From the NCBI GenBank assembly GCA_023653115.1, contig JAMNXO010000013.1:1-56111 (forward strand): DNA of 56,111 nucleotides, written 5' to 3'. Positions 1 through 9,128 of the stretch are shown here, piece by piece. Source of the stretch: Erythrobacter sp. (GTDB lineage Bacteria; Pseudomonadota; Alphaproteobacteria; Sphingomonadales; Sphingomonadaceae). The position numbers and the translations under genes were made by a program. How positions within the stretch are numbered: the stretch's first letter is position 1; each line of letters begins with the position of its first letter. Under the pieces are notes generated by a model. It saw only the letters and a program-made list of their open reading frames with translations. It was not told where the DNA came from and searched no databases.

Positions 1-830
1 ATGGTGGTGTAAGCCTCGGTCCCCGCCAGCACCGGCCACAGCCGTGCGAGCAGGAACACGCCGGCCTTCACCATCGTCGCCGAATGGAGATAGGCGCTCA
101 CCGGCGTGGGCGCGGCCATCGCGTGGGGGAGCCAGAAATGGAACGGGAACTGCGCCGACTTGGTGAAGCAGCCCACAAGGATCAGCGTGAGGATCACCGG
201 ATAAAGCGGCGCGGCGTGCACCATGTCGCCCCGCGCAAGGATTGTCGCCAGATCATACGAGCCGGCCACCTGCCCCAGCAGCAGCATCCCGCCGATCAGC
301 GCAAGGCCGCCCCCGCCCGTCACTGCCAGCGCCATGCGCGCGCCCTGCCGTCCTTCGGCCTTGTGCTGCAAGAAGCCGATGAGGAGGAATGACGAAAGGC
401 TGGTCAGCTCCCAGAAGATCAGCAGCAGCAACACATTGCCCGCCAGCACAACCCCCAGCATCGCGCCCTGAAACAGCATCAGGCTGGCAAAGAACCGCGC
501 GGTCGCCTCGCCTTGGTAAAGGTAGAAATGGGCGAAGATCACCACGGCGAGCCCGATACCGAGGATCAGCCCTGCAAACAGCAGCCCGAGACCGTCGACC
601 ATCAAGGTCAGATCAAGCCCGAGCGCCGGAACCCAGCTCACCGTGACGTTCGGCACCGCGCCGCCGATCACCGGCCCGGCAAGATGAGCCAGCAGCGCCA
701 ACCCGCCCGCGCTCGCCGCCGCCGCCACACCTCCATGAACCGCGCGCGAAGCGCCCGCCGCCAACGCGATCACCAGCGCGGCGACAAAGGGCAGCGCCAC
801 CAGTGTGTAGAGCGTCACAGCCAGGCCCAT
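1..830 (-). CDS. Mrp-type Na+/H+ antiporter large subunit (MrpA/NuoL-like), N-terminal part
   Basis: Only the first 276 codons are inside the window; the rest runs off position 1. The protein is a string of hydrophobic helices of the proton-translocating antiporter family shared by MrpA and complex I subunit NuoL/ND5. The signature block FWELTSLSSFLLIGF at residues 139-153 contains the conserved membrane glutamate (E141), and K224 in FTKSAQFPFHFWLP plus H249/K255 in the following helix match the conserved charged residues of the family. It would sit in the inner membrane and exchange monovalent cations for protons as part of a multi-subunit complex. The start ATG at 830 gives an N-terminus that begins directly with the first helix. 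Distinction between MrpA and an orphan NuoL-like protein needs the missing C-terminus; the absence of nuo genes beside it favours Mrp. Confidence 0.8.
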   Translation of the reverse strand, partial: MGLAVTLYTLVALPFVAALVIALAAGASRAVHGGVAAAASAGGLALLAHLAGPVIGGAVPNVTVSWVPALGLDLTLMVDGLGLLFAGLILGIGLAVVIFAHFYLYQGEATARFFASLMLFQGAMLGVVLAGNVLLLLIFWELTSLSSFLLIGFLQHKAEGRQGARMALAVTGGGGLALIGGMLLLGQVAGSYDLATILARGDMVHAAPLYPVILTLILVGCFTKSAQFPFHFWLPHAMAAPTPVSAYLHSATMVKAGVFLLARLWPVLAGTEAYTT

Positions 831-951
831 TGGCGTTTCCGGTGGCTCCCCTGCCCAAATTGGCGTTGCGATAGCGCGGCTTGCGCGCAGGCGGAGCTTA
901 GACGAGGGGGCAAGGTAAGGACAACCGAAACCGGTCGGCCATACCAGCCGC

Positions 952-1503
952 TCAGTCGCCCTCGAACTCCATCAGCGAAGCCACTTCGATCCCGGCCGCG
1001 CGCAGGCGGGTCGCCCCGCCGAGATCGGGCAGGTCGATCACAAACAGCGCCTGTTGGATCACCGCTCCAGCGCTGCGGAGCAATTCGGCCGAGGCCAGCG
1101 CGGTGCCACCGGTGGCGATCAGATCATCGACGATCACGACCTTCTGCCCCGGCTCGATCGCTCCGGGGTCCATCTCCAGCCGGTCGGTGCCGTATTCGAG
1201 CGCATAGTCGATGCCGATGGTCGCGATCGGGAGCTTGCCGGGCTTCCGCACCGGCACAAAGCCGACCCCGAGCTGCACCGCCACCGCCGCACCGAAAATG
1301 AAGCCGCGCGCTTCCATGCCGGCGATCTTGTGCGCACCCGCCGCGTCGGCCAGCGCGGCGAGGTGGTGGACGCTCGCCGCCATGCCCTGATGGTGGCCGA
1401 TCAGCGTGGTGATGTCGCGGAACTGGATGCCGGGATGCGGGAAGTCCGGCACCGTGCGCACCAGCGCTTTCAATTCGTCGCGGGAGAGATGCGGCGGTGT
1501 CAT
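952..1503 (-). CDS. apt: adenine phosphoribosyltransferase
   Basis: This 183-residue cytoplasmic enzyme salvages adenine by joining it to PRPP to give AMP. The PRPP-binding signature VVIVDDLIATGGTA lies at residues 122-135, the usual place for the type I phosphoribosyltransferase fold, and the N-terminal block FPHPGIQFRDIT is characteristic of Apt. Length fits the family (170-185). An upstream in-frame start at 1539 would add 12 residues without similarity to Apt, so the ATG at 1503 is preferred. It lies downstream of petABC on the same strand, separated by a hairpin that may end most petABC transcripts. Confidence 0.95.
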   Translation of the reverse strand: MTPPHLSRDELKALVRTVPDFPHPGIQFRDITTLIGHHQGMAASVHHLAALADAAGAHKIAGMEARGFIFGAAVAVQLGVGFVPVRKPGKLPIATIGIDYALEYGTDRLEMDPGAIEPGQKVVIVDDLIATGGTALASAELLRSAGAVIQQALFVIDLPDLGGATRLRAAGIEVASLMEFEGD

Positions 1504-1541
1504 AGCGAAAAAGGCCCCTGTTTCAGCCCGTAAAAGCACAA

Positions 1542-1574
1542 GCGCCCCGCCATCTGCAAGCGATGACGGGGCGC
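1542..1574 (-). terminator. probable terminator after petC
   Basis: An 8-bp GC arm (1542-1549 with 1567-1574) is extended by four more pairs (1551-1554 with 1562-1565) after one mismatch, with a 7-base loop. On the minus strand it is followed by a T-rich stretch (TTGTGCTTTT). It sits between the petC stop and the apt start, so it probably separates or attenuates the two units. Confidence 0.6.
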
Positions 1575-1606
1575 CGGTATCGAAAGTCAGGAGCGGGAGA
1601 GGAGAC

Positions 1607-2464
1607 TTAGCTCTTCTTCGGCTTCAGCCCTGCCCAGATCTGCTTGTAGCTCAGGAACGCCAGCGCGGTCGCGAACAGCAGGAAGCCGAGCACGAACCAG
1701 CCGGTCTGCTTGCGCTCCACCAGCGACGGCTCGGCAGTCCAGGTCAGGAAGGCGGCGACATCTTCGGCCATCTGCGGGATGGTCGAATTGGTGCCGTCGG
1801 CATAGGTCACCTGCCCGTCGATCGCGAGCGGCGGAGCCATCGCAATGTTCACGTTGGGGAAGTGCTTGTTGAAATAGAGGCCCGCGGGCGTCTCGAAGCC
1901 GACCTTGGCCGCCTTGGCCGGATCGGGTTCGCCATAGCCGGTCAGGAGCGAATAGACGTAGTTCGAGCCGTCATGGCGCGCCTTGGTCATCAGCGAAAGA
2001 TCGGGCGGGATCGCGTTGTTGTTGGCTGCGGCGGCGGCGATGGCGTTGGGGAACGGCATCGGGAAGTAATCGGTCGGCTCGCCCGGACGGGTGTTCACCT
2101 CGCCGGTGTTCTGATCGATGCCCGGCACCGTCCAGCTGGCCGCCTCGGCGTCAACCTCGGCTTCGGTGTAGCCGAGCTGCTGGAGGTTGCGGAAGGCAAC
2201 GAACTTCAGGCTGTGGCAGGCCGAGCAGACTTCCTTGTAGACCTGGTAGCCGCGCTGCAGCTGGGCCACGTCCCACGTGCCCATCGGGCCGTCGAACGAG
2301 AAGCCGCCAGCGGGCCCTTCGCCATGCTCGTAGAACGCGTAAGACGCAGGCTTCTCCGCCGGCGGGCCGAACACGAAGTTGTAAACGCCGGGCACCAGCG
2401 ACCAAAGCACCAGCACCAGTGTGATGGCGAGGCCTGCAATGATGCCTCCGAGACGAATAGACAT
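1607..2464 (-). CDS. petC: ubiquinol-cytochrome c reductase, cytochrome c1 subunit
   Basis: Cytochrome c1 of the bc1 complex passes electrons from the Rieske centre to soluble or membrane cytochrome c on the periplasmic side. The 285-residue protein has an N-terminal hydrophobic segment (residues 7-24) that serves as export signal, a heme c motif CSACH at 80-84, a probable axial methionine in NIAMAPPLA, and a single C-terminal membrane anchor beginning TGWFVLGFLLFATALAF, with a short basic tail. It is the last gene of petABC, 54 bases after petB. Confidence 0.95.
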   Translation of the reverse strand: MSIRLGGIIAGLAITLVLVLWSLVPGVYNFVFGPPAEKPASYAFYEHGEGPAGGFSFDGPMGTWDVAQLQRGYQVYKEVCSACHSLKFVAFRNLQQLGYTEAEVDAEAASWTVPGIDQNTGEVNTRPGEPTDYFPMPFPNAIAAAAANNNAIPPDLSLMTKARHDGSNYVYSLLTGYGEPDPAKAAKVGFETPAGLYFNKHFPNVNIAMAPPLAIDGQVTYADGTNSTIPQMAEDVAAFLTWTAEPSLVERKQTGWFVLGFLLFATALAFLSYKQIWAGLKPKKS

Positions 2465-2518
2465 GACCGAACTCTTTCTCGTTATCGGGTCAGAATGCGT
2501 GAGCGCTACCCCCGCCGA

Positions 2519-3880
2519 TTACTCGGCGGGTTGCAGCGAACCATCGGGCAGAGTGCCGGCATCGCCAGTTGCGGCGGTTCCGGTACGCGGCGCTTCGGCC
2601 GGGGTGTCCTTGCCGAGCACCGCTTCGGTGATCGAGAAGGGCAGCGGCTTGGGCACTTCGATCTGGCTGATGATCGGCAGGATCACCAGGAAGTGCATGA
2701 AGTAATACGCCGTGAAGATCTGGCTGAGCATGATGTAGGGTTCTTCAGCATGCGCACCGCCGAGGTAGAACAAGGCCGCCATGGTCGGGATCAGGCCGAA
2801 CCAGAAGAACTTGTTGAACAGCGGACGGTAGTGGCCCGAACGCACCGGGCTCTTGTCCAGCCAGGGCAGGATGAACCACACCAGGATCGATCCGAACATC
2901 CCGATCACACCCAGAAGCTTCGCCGGGATCAGCACGATGCCGGTGAAGGGGATGGTGAGATCGCCGGTGAAGGCACGCAGGATCGCGTAGAACGGATAGA
3001 AATACCATTCCGGAACGATCAGCGCCGGGGTCGAGAGCGGGTTCGCCTCGATGTAGTTGTCCGGGTGGCCAAGCGCGTTCGGCAGGAAGAACACCATCGC
3101 CGTGAACGCAATCAGGAATACGCCGAGGCCGAAGCCGTCCTTCGAGGTGTAATAGGGGTGGAACGGAACCGTGTCGGATTCCTGCTTCACTTCCACGCCC
3201 GCCGGGTTCGACGAGCCCGGGATGTGCAGCGCCCAAATGTGCAGGATCACAACGCCGGCGATCACGAAGGGCATCAGGAAGTGCAGCGAGAAGAAGCGGT
3301 TCAGCGCGGCGTTATCGGGCGCGAAACCGCCCAGCAGCCACACCTGCAGCGGCTCGCCCACCACCGGGATCGCGCTGAACAGGCCGGTGATGACCTGCGC
3401 GCCCCAGAAGCTCATCTGGCCCCACGGCAGCACGTAGCCCATGAAGGCGGTCGCCATCATGAGGAGGAAGATGACAACGCCCAGCAGCCAGATCATCTCG
3501 CGCGGGGCCTTGTAGGACGAATAGAACAACCCGCGGAAGATGTGCAGGTAGATCACAATGAAGAAGAAGCTCGCCCCGTTGGCGTGGGCGTAACGCAGCG
3601 CCCAGCCCCAGTTGACGTTGCGCATGATGTGCTCGACCGTGCCGAAAGCGACCTGCGCGTTGGCAGCATAGTGCATCGCCAGAATGACGCCGGTGACGAT
3701 CTGGAGCATCAGGCAGAAACCGGCGAGCACGCCGAAGTTCCACATGTAGTTGAGGTTGCGCGGCACCGGATAGCCGGCCCCGACCGCATTATAGACAAGC
3801 CGCGGCAGCGGCAATTTCTCGTCGAGCCACTTGGTGAAGGTGGATTGCGGCTCGTACTGCTTGGCCCAGGCGAAACTCAT
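2519..3880 (-). CDS. petB: ubiquinol-cytochrome c reductase, cytochrome b subunit
   Basis: This is the 453-residue, eight-helix core of the bc1 complex that carries hemes bL and bH and both quinone sites. Visible signatures are the heme-ligand helices ([25 protein letters not shown]), the [15 protein letters not shown] cd-helix region and the quinol-site motif [14 protein letters not shown]. The last 45 or so residues after the final helix are Ala/Pro/Gly-rich and look like an unstructured cytoplasmic tail, a feature often seen in alphaproteobacterial cytochrome b. It lies between petA and petC with gaps of 67 and 54 bases, in the standard operon order. Confidence 0.96.
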   Translation of the reverse strand: MSFAWAKQYEPQSTFTKWLDEKLPLPRLVYNAVGAGYPVPRNLNYMWNFGVLAGFCLMLQIVTGVILAMHYAANAQVAFGTVEHIMRNVNWGWALRYAHANGASFFFIVIYLHIFRGLFYSSYKAPREMIWLLGVVIFLLMMATAFMGYVLPWGQMSFWGAQVITGLFSAIPVVGEPLQVWLLGGFAPDNAALNRFFSLHFLMPFVIAGVVILHIWALHIPGSSNPAGVEVKQESDTVPFHPYYTSKDGFGLGVFLIAFTAMVFFLPNALGHPDNYIEANPLSTPALIVPEWYFYPFYAILRAFTGDLTIPFTGIVLIPAKLLGVIGMFGSILVWFILPWLDKSPVRSGHYRPLFNKFFWFGLIPTMAALFYLGGAHAEEPYIMLSQIFTAYYFMHFLVILPIISQIEVPKPLPFSITEAVLGKDTPAEAPRTGTAATGDAGTLPDGSLQPAE

Positions 3881-3947
3881 GGCGTTCTCTCGGCTTTTCG
3901 AAGTTATTGGGGTCGGGTGATTATCGTTGTGATGCAGCTACGAAAGC

Positions 3948-4511
3948 TCAGCCCACACGGACGACGGTGTCGGACGTAAAGCTGTATTCGGGCACCATCA
4001 GGTTCAGCGGCGCGGGGCCTTTGCGGATCCGGCCGGCGACATCGTAGTGCGAACCGTGGCACGGGCAGAAGTAACCGCCGAACTCGCCCTTGTTCTCGCC
4101 TTCGGCCGCGCCCAGCGGCACGCAGCCGAGGTGGGTGCAGACGCCCATGGTGATGAGGATGTCCTCGTGGCCTTCCTTGGTGCGCTCGGCCAAGGTCTGG
4201 GGATCGCGCATCGAGGTGCCATCGTCCTTCTTGGCAGCAGCAATCTCTTCGGGCGTCAGGCGCTTTACGAACAGGGGCTGCTTGCGGAAGGTGGTCTTGA
4301 TGCTCTGGCCCGCAGCAATCGCGCCGATATCGACTTCGGTCGAGCTGGCGGCGAGCACGTCGGCCGAGGGTGCCATCTGGCTGATCAGCGGGAACAGCAG
4401 CGATGCGCCGCCAACGCCGGCCGTGCTGAGCGCGGCAATGTGAATCCAGTCGCGGCGGCGGACGCCCTCTTCAGAGCCCGTTTCGCTGATTACGGCCGTG
4501 TCAGAAGCCAT
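3948..4511 (-). CDS. petA: ubiquinol-cytochrome c reductase, Rieske iron-sulfur subunit
   Basis: This 187-residue Rieske protein carries the [2Fe-2S] cluster that takes the first electron from ubiquinol. Both cluster boxes are intact: CTHLGC (C125, H127, C130) and CPCHGSHYD (C149, C151, H152), so the two His/two Cys ligands and the disulfide pair are present. Near the N-terminus RRRDWIHIAALSTAGVGG (18-35) resembles a Tat-type signal anchor, as expected for Rieske proteins. It is the first gene of petABC; the operon promoter must lie in the 230 bases upstream. Confidence 0.96.
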   Translation of the reverse strand: MASDTAVISETGSEEGVRRRDWIHIAALSTAGVGGASLLFPLISQMAPSADVLAASSTEVDIGAIAAGQSIKTTFRKQPLFVKRLTPEEIAAAKKDDGTSMRDPQTLAERTKEGHEDILITMGVCTHLGCVPLGAAEGENKGEFGGYFCPCHGSHYDVAGRIRKGPAPLNLMVPEYSFTSDTVVRVG

Positions 4512-4741
4512 GTCGTCTTACCCTGCTCGTCTTGCCGCGCCGGATAAACGGCCTGCGCGGCGTGGTGTTCCAAATGCGGGGCGTGCGCCCCATGACTAGT
4601 CCGTCGATTGATCCCCGCTTCGGCCCGGGATGCGGACTTGCCGCAAACTCCGCCCGAAACTCGCGGGGGCAATTAACGGCAATCCTGCGAGAATCCAACC
4701 GTGTTTTAAGCAAGTCCCGTTCGCGTGTGTGCAAGGCGGCC
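4512..4741 (-). promoter_or_regulatory. petABC upstream region
   Basis: These 230 bases separate petA from the 3' end of the PgeF-family gene on the same strand and must contain the petABC promoter and probably the upstream terminator. I see no open reading frame or tRNA. The segment includes a short GC palindrome near 4576-4590 and an AT-richer patch near 4690-4715 that could hold the promoter, but no box is convincing by eye. Confidence 0.4.
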
Positions 4742-5503
4742 TCAGGGCAGAGCGATCATACTGATCTGCCTGCCATAATTTGCCTCGCACGCCTGCGTGG
4801 ACCTGCGATGGGAATGGTAACGCGCGACATGTGAGAATGTATCCCGCCCGAGATCAGCAATTTTGCTAAGCCCCGCCTGCGCCAGCCGCGCCATGATGTA
4901 GCCCGGCAGATCGAAGTGCCAGCGCGCGGTTCCCTCGCGCGCCGGAGCGGGGGCGAAAAAGCGTTCGTCCTCAGCGGCAAAACGCGCGCGGAACGGGGCG
5001 TCAACTTCGTAACTGGCTTGCGCGATGGTCGGCCCGAGCACCGCGGCAATGTTCGCCCGCCGCGCGCCCAGCGCTTCCATGGCGGCAATGGTGTTCTCCA
5101 GCACGCCCTCCACCGCGCCGCGCCACCCGGCGTGGGCCGCACCCACAACGCCCGCCTCGCGGTCGGCAAACAGGATGGGGCCGCAATCAGCGGTGACGAT
5201 GCCGAGCACGATGCCCGGCACAGCCGTCACCACCGCATCGGCGACCGGGCGGCCCTCGGCGGCATCGTCCCACACCTGCGTGACGGTGACGACATCGGGC
5301 GAATGCACCTGATGCGGCGCGGCCAGCTGCCCGCCACCCAGGATCGCCTCCGCCGCCGCCGCGCGCAGCACGCGCACGTCAGCCGGATCGCCCGGGCCGC
5401 CAAAGCCGAACTGCTGCGCGCCGCCCGCGCTGCCGAAGAAGCCGTGCGGCACGCCGCCCAGCAGCGCGTGGCTCTCGATCGCGAAATCCGCCAATTCAGC
5501 CAT
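4742..5503 (-). CDS. pgeF: PgeF/YfiH-family multicopper oxidase-like protein (laccase domain, purine nucleoside/polyphenol enzyme)
   Basis: The 253-residue protein belongs to the DUF152/laccase-domain family. Members have been described as polyphenol oxidases, as purine nucleoside-processing enzymes of the LACC1 type and as peptidoglycan editing factors. The three metal/catalytic positions are present: H67 in PHQVHS, C107 in TADCGPI and H124 in AAHAGWRGA. The C-terminus retains the family's SHRR motif but diverges after it. The ATG at 5503 overlaps the pepN stop by 8 bases, implying translational coupling; an upstream in-frame start at 5569 would extend deep into pepN and is rejected. Which of the proposed activities applies cannot be decided from sequence. 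Confidence 0.85.
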   Translation of the reverse strand: MAELADFAIESHALLGGVPHGFFGSAGGAQQFGFGGPGDPADVRVLRAAAAEAILGGGQLAAPHQVHSPDVVTVTQVWDDAAEGRPVADAVVTAVPGIVLGIVTADCGPILFADREAGVVGAAHAGWRGAVEGVLENTIAAMEALGARRANIAAVLGPTIAQASYEVDAPFRARFAAEDERFFAPAPAREGTARWHFDLPGYIMARLAQAGLSKIADLGRDTFSHVARYHSHRRSTQACEANYGRQISMIALP

Positions 5504-8159
5504 CCAGACTGCGGCTGACCTGCTCGAACGTATCGCGCGACAGGTTGCCGGCCGCCATGATCCGCTCAAGCTCGCCCTTCATCAGCGCCGCCCGGCCCGG
5601 CTCGATCCGCCGCCAGCGACCCAGCGCCGGAACGAAGCGCGCCGCCGTCTGCGGGTTGATCGGATCGAGCGCGAGGATCACGTCGGCCACCATGCGGTAG
5701 CCCTCGCCGCTGGCCGCATGAAAGCCCTTGGGATTGCCCGCAAAGGCCATGTGCAGCGAACGCACGCGGTTGGGGTTCTTCATGGTGAAGTCCGGATGCC
5801 CGGCCAGTTCGCGGACATGGGCGATCACCTGCGGGTGCAGCGAGAGCGCCTGCAGGGTGAACCACTTGTCGACCACCAGCGCGTTGTCCTTGTAGCGTGT
5901 GTAGAACGCCGCCAGCCGCTCGGCCCGCTCGGGGCAATCGAGCCCGCACAGCACCATCAGCGCACCCTGCCGGTCGGTCATGTTGTCGGCTGCGTCATAT
6001 TGCTGCGCGGCGAGCTGGGCGGCGCGGGCGGGATCGGCGGCGGCGAGGAACACCAGCGCCTGCGTCTTGACCTTGCGTGCCCCGCGTCCGGCCGGATCGT
6101 CCAGCGCGACCGCCGAAGCCCGGGCGTGGAGCGCCTGCAATTCGCTCGCCAGCGCGGCGCCGATCGCGGCCTTCAGTCCTTCGCGCGCGGCGTGGATCGC
6201 GCCGGGATCAGCCAGCCGCCCGCCGCTGGCCATCACCTCGAACAGGTAGGTTTCGGACGGCAGCATCAGCAATTCGCCGCACATCGCATCGTCGAGCGCC
6301 GTGTCGGCCATGCTGGAGGCAAACGCGCCGATGATCGCCGCCTCGCCTGCGGCCCTGTCGTCTGCGGGCAGCGTGCCGGACGCCGCGCCCACCAGATGGC
6401 TGACGGCGAGTTCCTGCAAGGCTTCCGAGCGGGCGAAGGGATCATCGTCATGCGCGGCGAGGAACACCAGATCATCGCGATCAAGCGCGCGCTCGATCAC
6501 CACCGGCGCGGTGAAGCCGCGGTTGATCGAGACCACCGGATCAGGCCCGGCGAGCGGCAGAATGAAGGTCTGCTCGGCTTGCGCCAGCACCACCAGATGC
6601 TCTGCACCCAAGGCGCCGCTGCGCGAATGCACCGCGATCCGCAGCGGGATCGGCATCGGCTGCTTGTCCGGCTGGCCGGGGGTGGCAGGGACCGTCTGGC
6701 GCAAGGTGAGGATGATATTGTCACCCTGCACGGCCTGCGACACGCTCACCCGCGGGGTGCCGGCCTGTGAATACCACAAGCGGAACTGGGCGAGATCGAT
6801 CTGCGCCCCGTCCTCGATCGCGGTGACGAAATCCTCGCAGGTCGCCGCCTCGCCGTCATGGCGATCGAAGTAGAGATCGGTGCCCGCGCGGAACCGCGCC
6901 TCGCCCACCATGGAACGCATCATGCGGATGACTTCCGCGCCCTTGTTGTAGATCGTCGCGGTGTAGAAGTTGCTGATCTCGCGGTAGCTGTCGGGCCGGA
7001 TCGGGTGGGCGAGCGGCCCGCCATCCTCGGGGAACTGCGCCGCGCGCAGGATCCGCACATCCTCGATCCGCTTGACCGCTGCCCCGCGCATATCCTGCGA
7101 GAACATCTGGTCGCGCAGCACGGTGAAGCCTTCCTTGAGGCTCAGCTGGAACCAGTCACGGCAGGTGATGCGATTGCCCGACCAGTTGTGGAAATATTCG
7201 TGCGCGATCACGCCTTCGACCGCGTCGAAATCCGCGTCGGTCGCGGTGTCAGGGTCGGCCAGCACATATTTGGTGTTGAAGACGTTGAGCCCCTTGTTCT
7301 CCATCGCCCCCATGTTGAAATCGGACACGGCGACGATGTTGTAGAGATCAAGGTCATATTCGCGGCCGAACACCTGTTCATCCCACGCCATGGAACGGTG
7401 CAGCGATTCGAGCGCGTGATCGGTGCGATCAATGTCTTCGGCGCGAACCCAGATGTTGCATTCGACCGCGCGGCCCGACGCGCAAGTGAAGGGCTTGGAA
7501 TTGGCCACCAGATCGCCCGCGACCAGCGCAAACAGGTAGGACGGCTTGGGCCAGGGATCGTGCCATTCGGCCCAGTGCGTGCCGTCGGCATTGTCGCCCG
7601 AAGCCGTGCGGTTGCCGTTGCACAGCAGGATCGGGAAGGCGGCCTTCTCGCCCGTCATCCGCACGGTGTAGACCGACAGCACATCGGGCCGATCGGGGAA
7701 GAAGGTGATGCGGCGGAAGCCTTCGGCCTCGCACTGGGTGCAGAGCATCCCCGACGACGCATAGAGCCCCATCAGCTGGGTATTGGCGGCAGGGTCGATC
7801 TGCGTAACGATTGCGATCAGGTGGCTGTCGCCCCGCAGCGGCACGATCAGATCGCTTCCGTCCATGTGCCAATCGCTGCATTGCTCCCCATCGACCATGA
7901 CCGAGACCGGCGTCAGATCATCGCCATTGAGGCGGATCGTCTCGGCGCGGTCAGCCCGGGCGTTGCTCTGCACTGTCAGCCGCGCCGTCACGCGGGTCAG
8001 ATCAAGGCCGAGTTCGAAGTCGAGCGCGACCTCGGGCACCAGCCAGCCGAACGGGCGGTAATCCTCGCGCAGGATCACCGGCGGCTGGTGCGGGCTCATC
8101 GCGGCATCCGCGATTTCGGGGTTGCCTTCGGGGTTCGTGGGGGTGGTGGCGATATCCAT
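5496..8159 (-). CDS. pepN: aminopeptidase N (M1 family)
   Basis: This M1 zinc aminopeptidase removes N-terminal residues from peptides in the cytoplasm. From the ATG at 8159 it has 887 residues, close to the E. coli PepN-type length. The substrate-binding GAMEN motif is at 284-288 and the zinc motif HEYFH at 320-324, followed by NWSGNRITCRDWFQLSLKEG with the third zinc ligand glutamate. A TTG at 8195 would add 12 residues and is less likely. The gene overlaps the PgeF-family gene at its 3' end and is divergent from the epimerase-like gene at 8212. Confidence 0.93.
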   Translation of the reverse strand: MDIATTPTNPEGNPEIADAAMSPHQPPVILREDYRPFGWLVPEVALDFELGLDLTRVTARLTVQSNARADRAETIRLNGDDLTPVSVMVDGEQCSDWHMDGSDLIVPLRGDSHLIAIVTQIDPAANTQLMGLYASSGMLCTQCEAEGFRRITFFPDRPDVLSVYTVRMTGEKAAFPILLCNGNRTASGDNADGTHWAEWHDPWPKPSYLFALVAGDLVANSKPFTCASGRAVECNIWVRAEDIDRTDHALESLHRSMAWDEQVFGREYDLDLYNIVAVSDFNMGAMENKGLNVFNTKYVLADPDTATDADFDAVEGVIAHEYFHNWSGNRITCRDWFQLSLKEGFTVLRDQMFSQDMRGAAVKRIEDVRILRAAQFPEDGGPLAHPIRPDSYREISNFYTATIYNKGAEVIRMMRSMVGEARFRAGTDLYFDRHDGEAATCEDFVTAIEDGAQIDLAQFRLWYSQAGTPRVSVSQAVQGDNIILTLRQTVPATPGQPDKQPMPIPLRIAVHSRSGALGAEHLVVLAQAEQTFILPLAGPDPVVSINRGFTAPVVIERALDRDDLVFLAAHDDDPFARSEALQELAVSHLVGAASGTLPADDRAAGEAAIIGAFASSMADTALDDAMCGELLMLPSETYLFEVMASGGRLADPGAIHAAREGLKAAIGAALASELQALHARASAVALDDPAGRGARKVKTQALVFLAAADPARAAQLAAQQYDAADNMTDRQGALMVLCGLDCPERAERLAAFYTRYKDNALVVDKWFTLQALSLHPQVIAHVRELAGHPDFTMKNPNRVRSLHMAFAGNPKGFHAASGEGYRMVADVILALDPINPQTAARFVPALGRWRRIEPGRAALMKGELERIMAAGNLSRDTFEQVSRSLDG

Positions 8160-8211
8160 GGCCGCCGATTTAGGTTGATTCGCGCGGGCGTCCAATCTTT
8201 AGGTTCAGGCC

Positions 8212-9018
8212 ATGGCGCATTTGTTGATCTTCGGGCTGGGCTACACGGCGGCGCGTATCGCGGCCGCGGTGCAGGCGCGCGGCTGGCAGGTGACCGCCAC
8301 CGGCAGCGCGGGCGATATCGCCTTTGCCGACCGCGCGGGCGTGCTGGCGGCGCTGGACAAGGCCACGCATATCCTCTCCTCCGTCCCGCCTGACCGGGCC
8401 AGTGGCGGTGATCCGGTGCTCGATGCCTATGGCGCAGGGCCAGAAGGTTTCGGGGCAGACAAGGCGCTGTTCTACCTCTCCTCAACCGGGGTTTACGGCG
8501 ACAGGCAGGGCGCGTGGGTGGACGAGGCGACACCCACCATCGCTCAGAGCGGTGAAGGCCGCCGCAATGCGCGGGCCGAGGCTGATCTGGCATGGCTGCG
8601 CCTTGACGCGCGGGTGTTCCGCCTGCCGGGCATCTACGGGCCGGGTCGCTCGGCGCTCGATCGGGTGCGCGAAGGCAAAGCGCGGCGGATCGACTTGCCC
8701 GATCAGGTGTTCAGCCGCGTCCATGTCGATGATATCGCCAGCGGGGTGGTTGCCGCGCTGGAAAGGCACGCGCCGGCGGGGGCTTACAATCTTGGCGACG
8801 ACCTGCCGTGCAGCGGCAATGAAGTCACCGAACACGCCTGCCGCCTGCTGGGCCTGCCGCTCCCGAAGCTCGAAAGCCTCGAGGAAGCCAACCTCTCCGA
8901 AATGGCACGCGGTTTTTATGCGGAGAACCGCCGCGTCGCCAATGGCAAGGCCAAGCGGGTGCTGGGGTGGGAGCCGGCCTATCCGACCTATGTGGAGGGG
9001 TTATCGGAACTGGTCTAG
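8212..9018 (+). CDS. NAD(P)-dependent epimerase/dehydratase-like SDR (YeeZ type)
   Basis: A 268-residue Rossmann protein of the extended SDR class. It starts directly with a dinucleotide-binding strand (LLIFGLGYTA, residues 4-13), has the sugar-epimerase-like block FYLSSTGVYGD followed by FRLPGIYGPGRSA, and a VHVDDIASGVVAAL helix. These are typical of small NAD-dependent epimerase/dehydratase relatives such as E. coli YeeZ. The classical catalytic YxxxK is not clear. It is monocistronic, divergent from pepN (52 bases) and ends just before a palindromic repeat. Substrate unknown. Confidence 0.75.
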   Translation: MAHLLIFGLGYTAARIAAAVQARGWQVTATGSAGDIAFADRAGVLAALDKATHILSSVPPDRASGGDPVLDAYGAGPEGFGADKALFYLSSTGVYGDRQGAWVDEATPTIAQSGEGRRNARAEADLAWLRLDARVFRLPGIYGPGRSALDRVREGKARRIDLPDQVFSRVHVDDIASGVVAALERHAPAGAYNLGDDLPCSGNEVTEHACRLLGLPLPKLESLEEANLSEMARGFYAENRRVANGKAKRVLGWEPAYPTYVEGLSELV

Positions 9019-9020
9019 CT

Positions 9021-9124
9021 CGTAATTGCCAGGAGCCGCAGGCGACGCGGCAATCCATGAACCAGCGGCGCACACATCGGCAAGGTCAGGCCATGGATTG
9101 CTTCGCCTGCGGCTCGCGATGACG
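9021..9124. repeat. dispersed palindromic element, copy 1
   Basis: An imperfect inverted repeat of about 104 bp. The left arm carries AGGAGCCGCAGGCGACGCGG then CAATCCATG; the right arm carries CCATGGATTG then CTTCGCCTGCGGCTCGCGAT. It lies between two convergent genes. It belongs to the same family as the copies at 29584, 38453, 41727 and 54140. This copy is the most diverged at its outer end (CGTAATTGC rather than CGTCATTGC). Confidence 0.85.
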
Positions 9125-9128
9125 ACGC

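Noticed and set aside
1406..3979. A long plus-strand reading frame of 857 codons opposite petC and petB
   Set aside because: It is the antisense of two clearly recognisable genes, is very Arg/His-rich and has no domain or ribosome site. High GC content keeps such frames open.
4512..4741. A tRNA or small RNA gene upstream of petA
   Set aside because: No cloverleaf, no CCA or TTC-loop pattern visible; the small palindrome is not enough to call an RNA.
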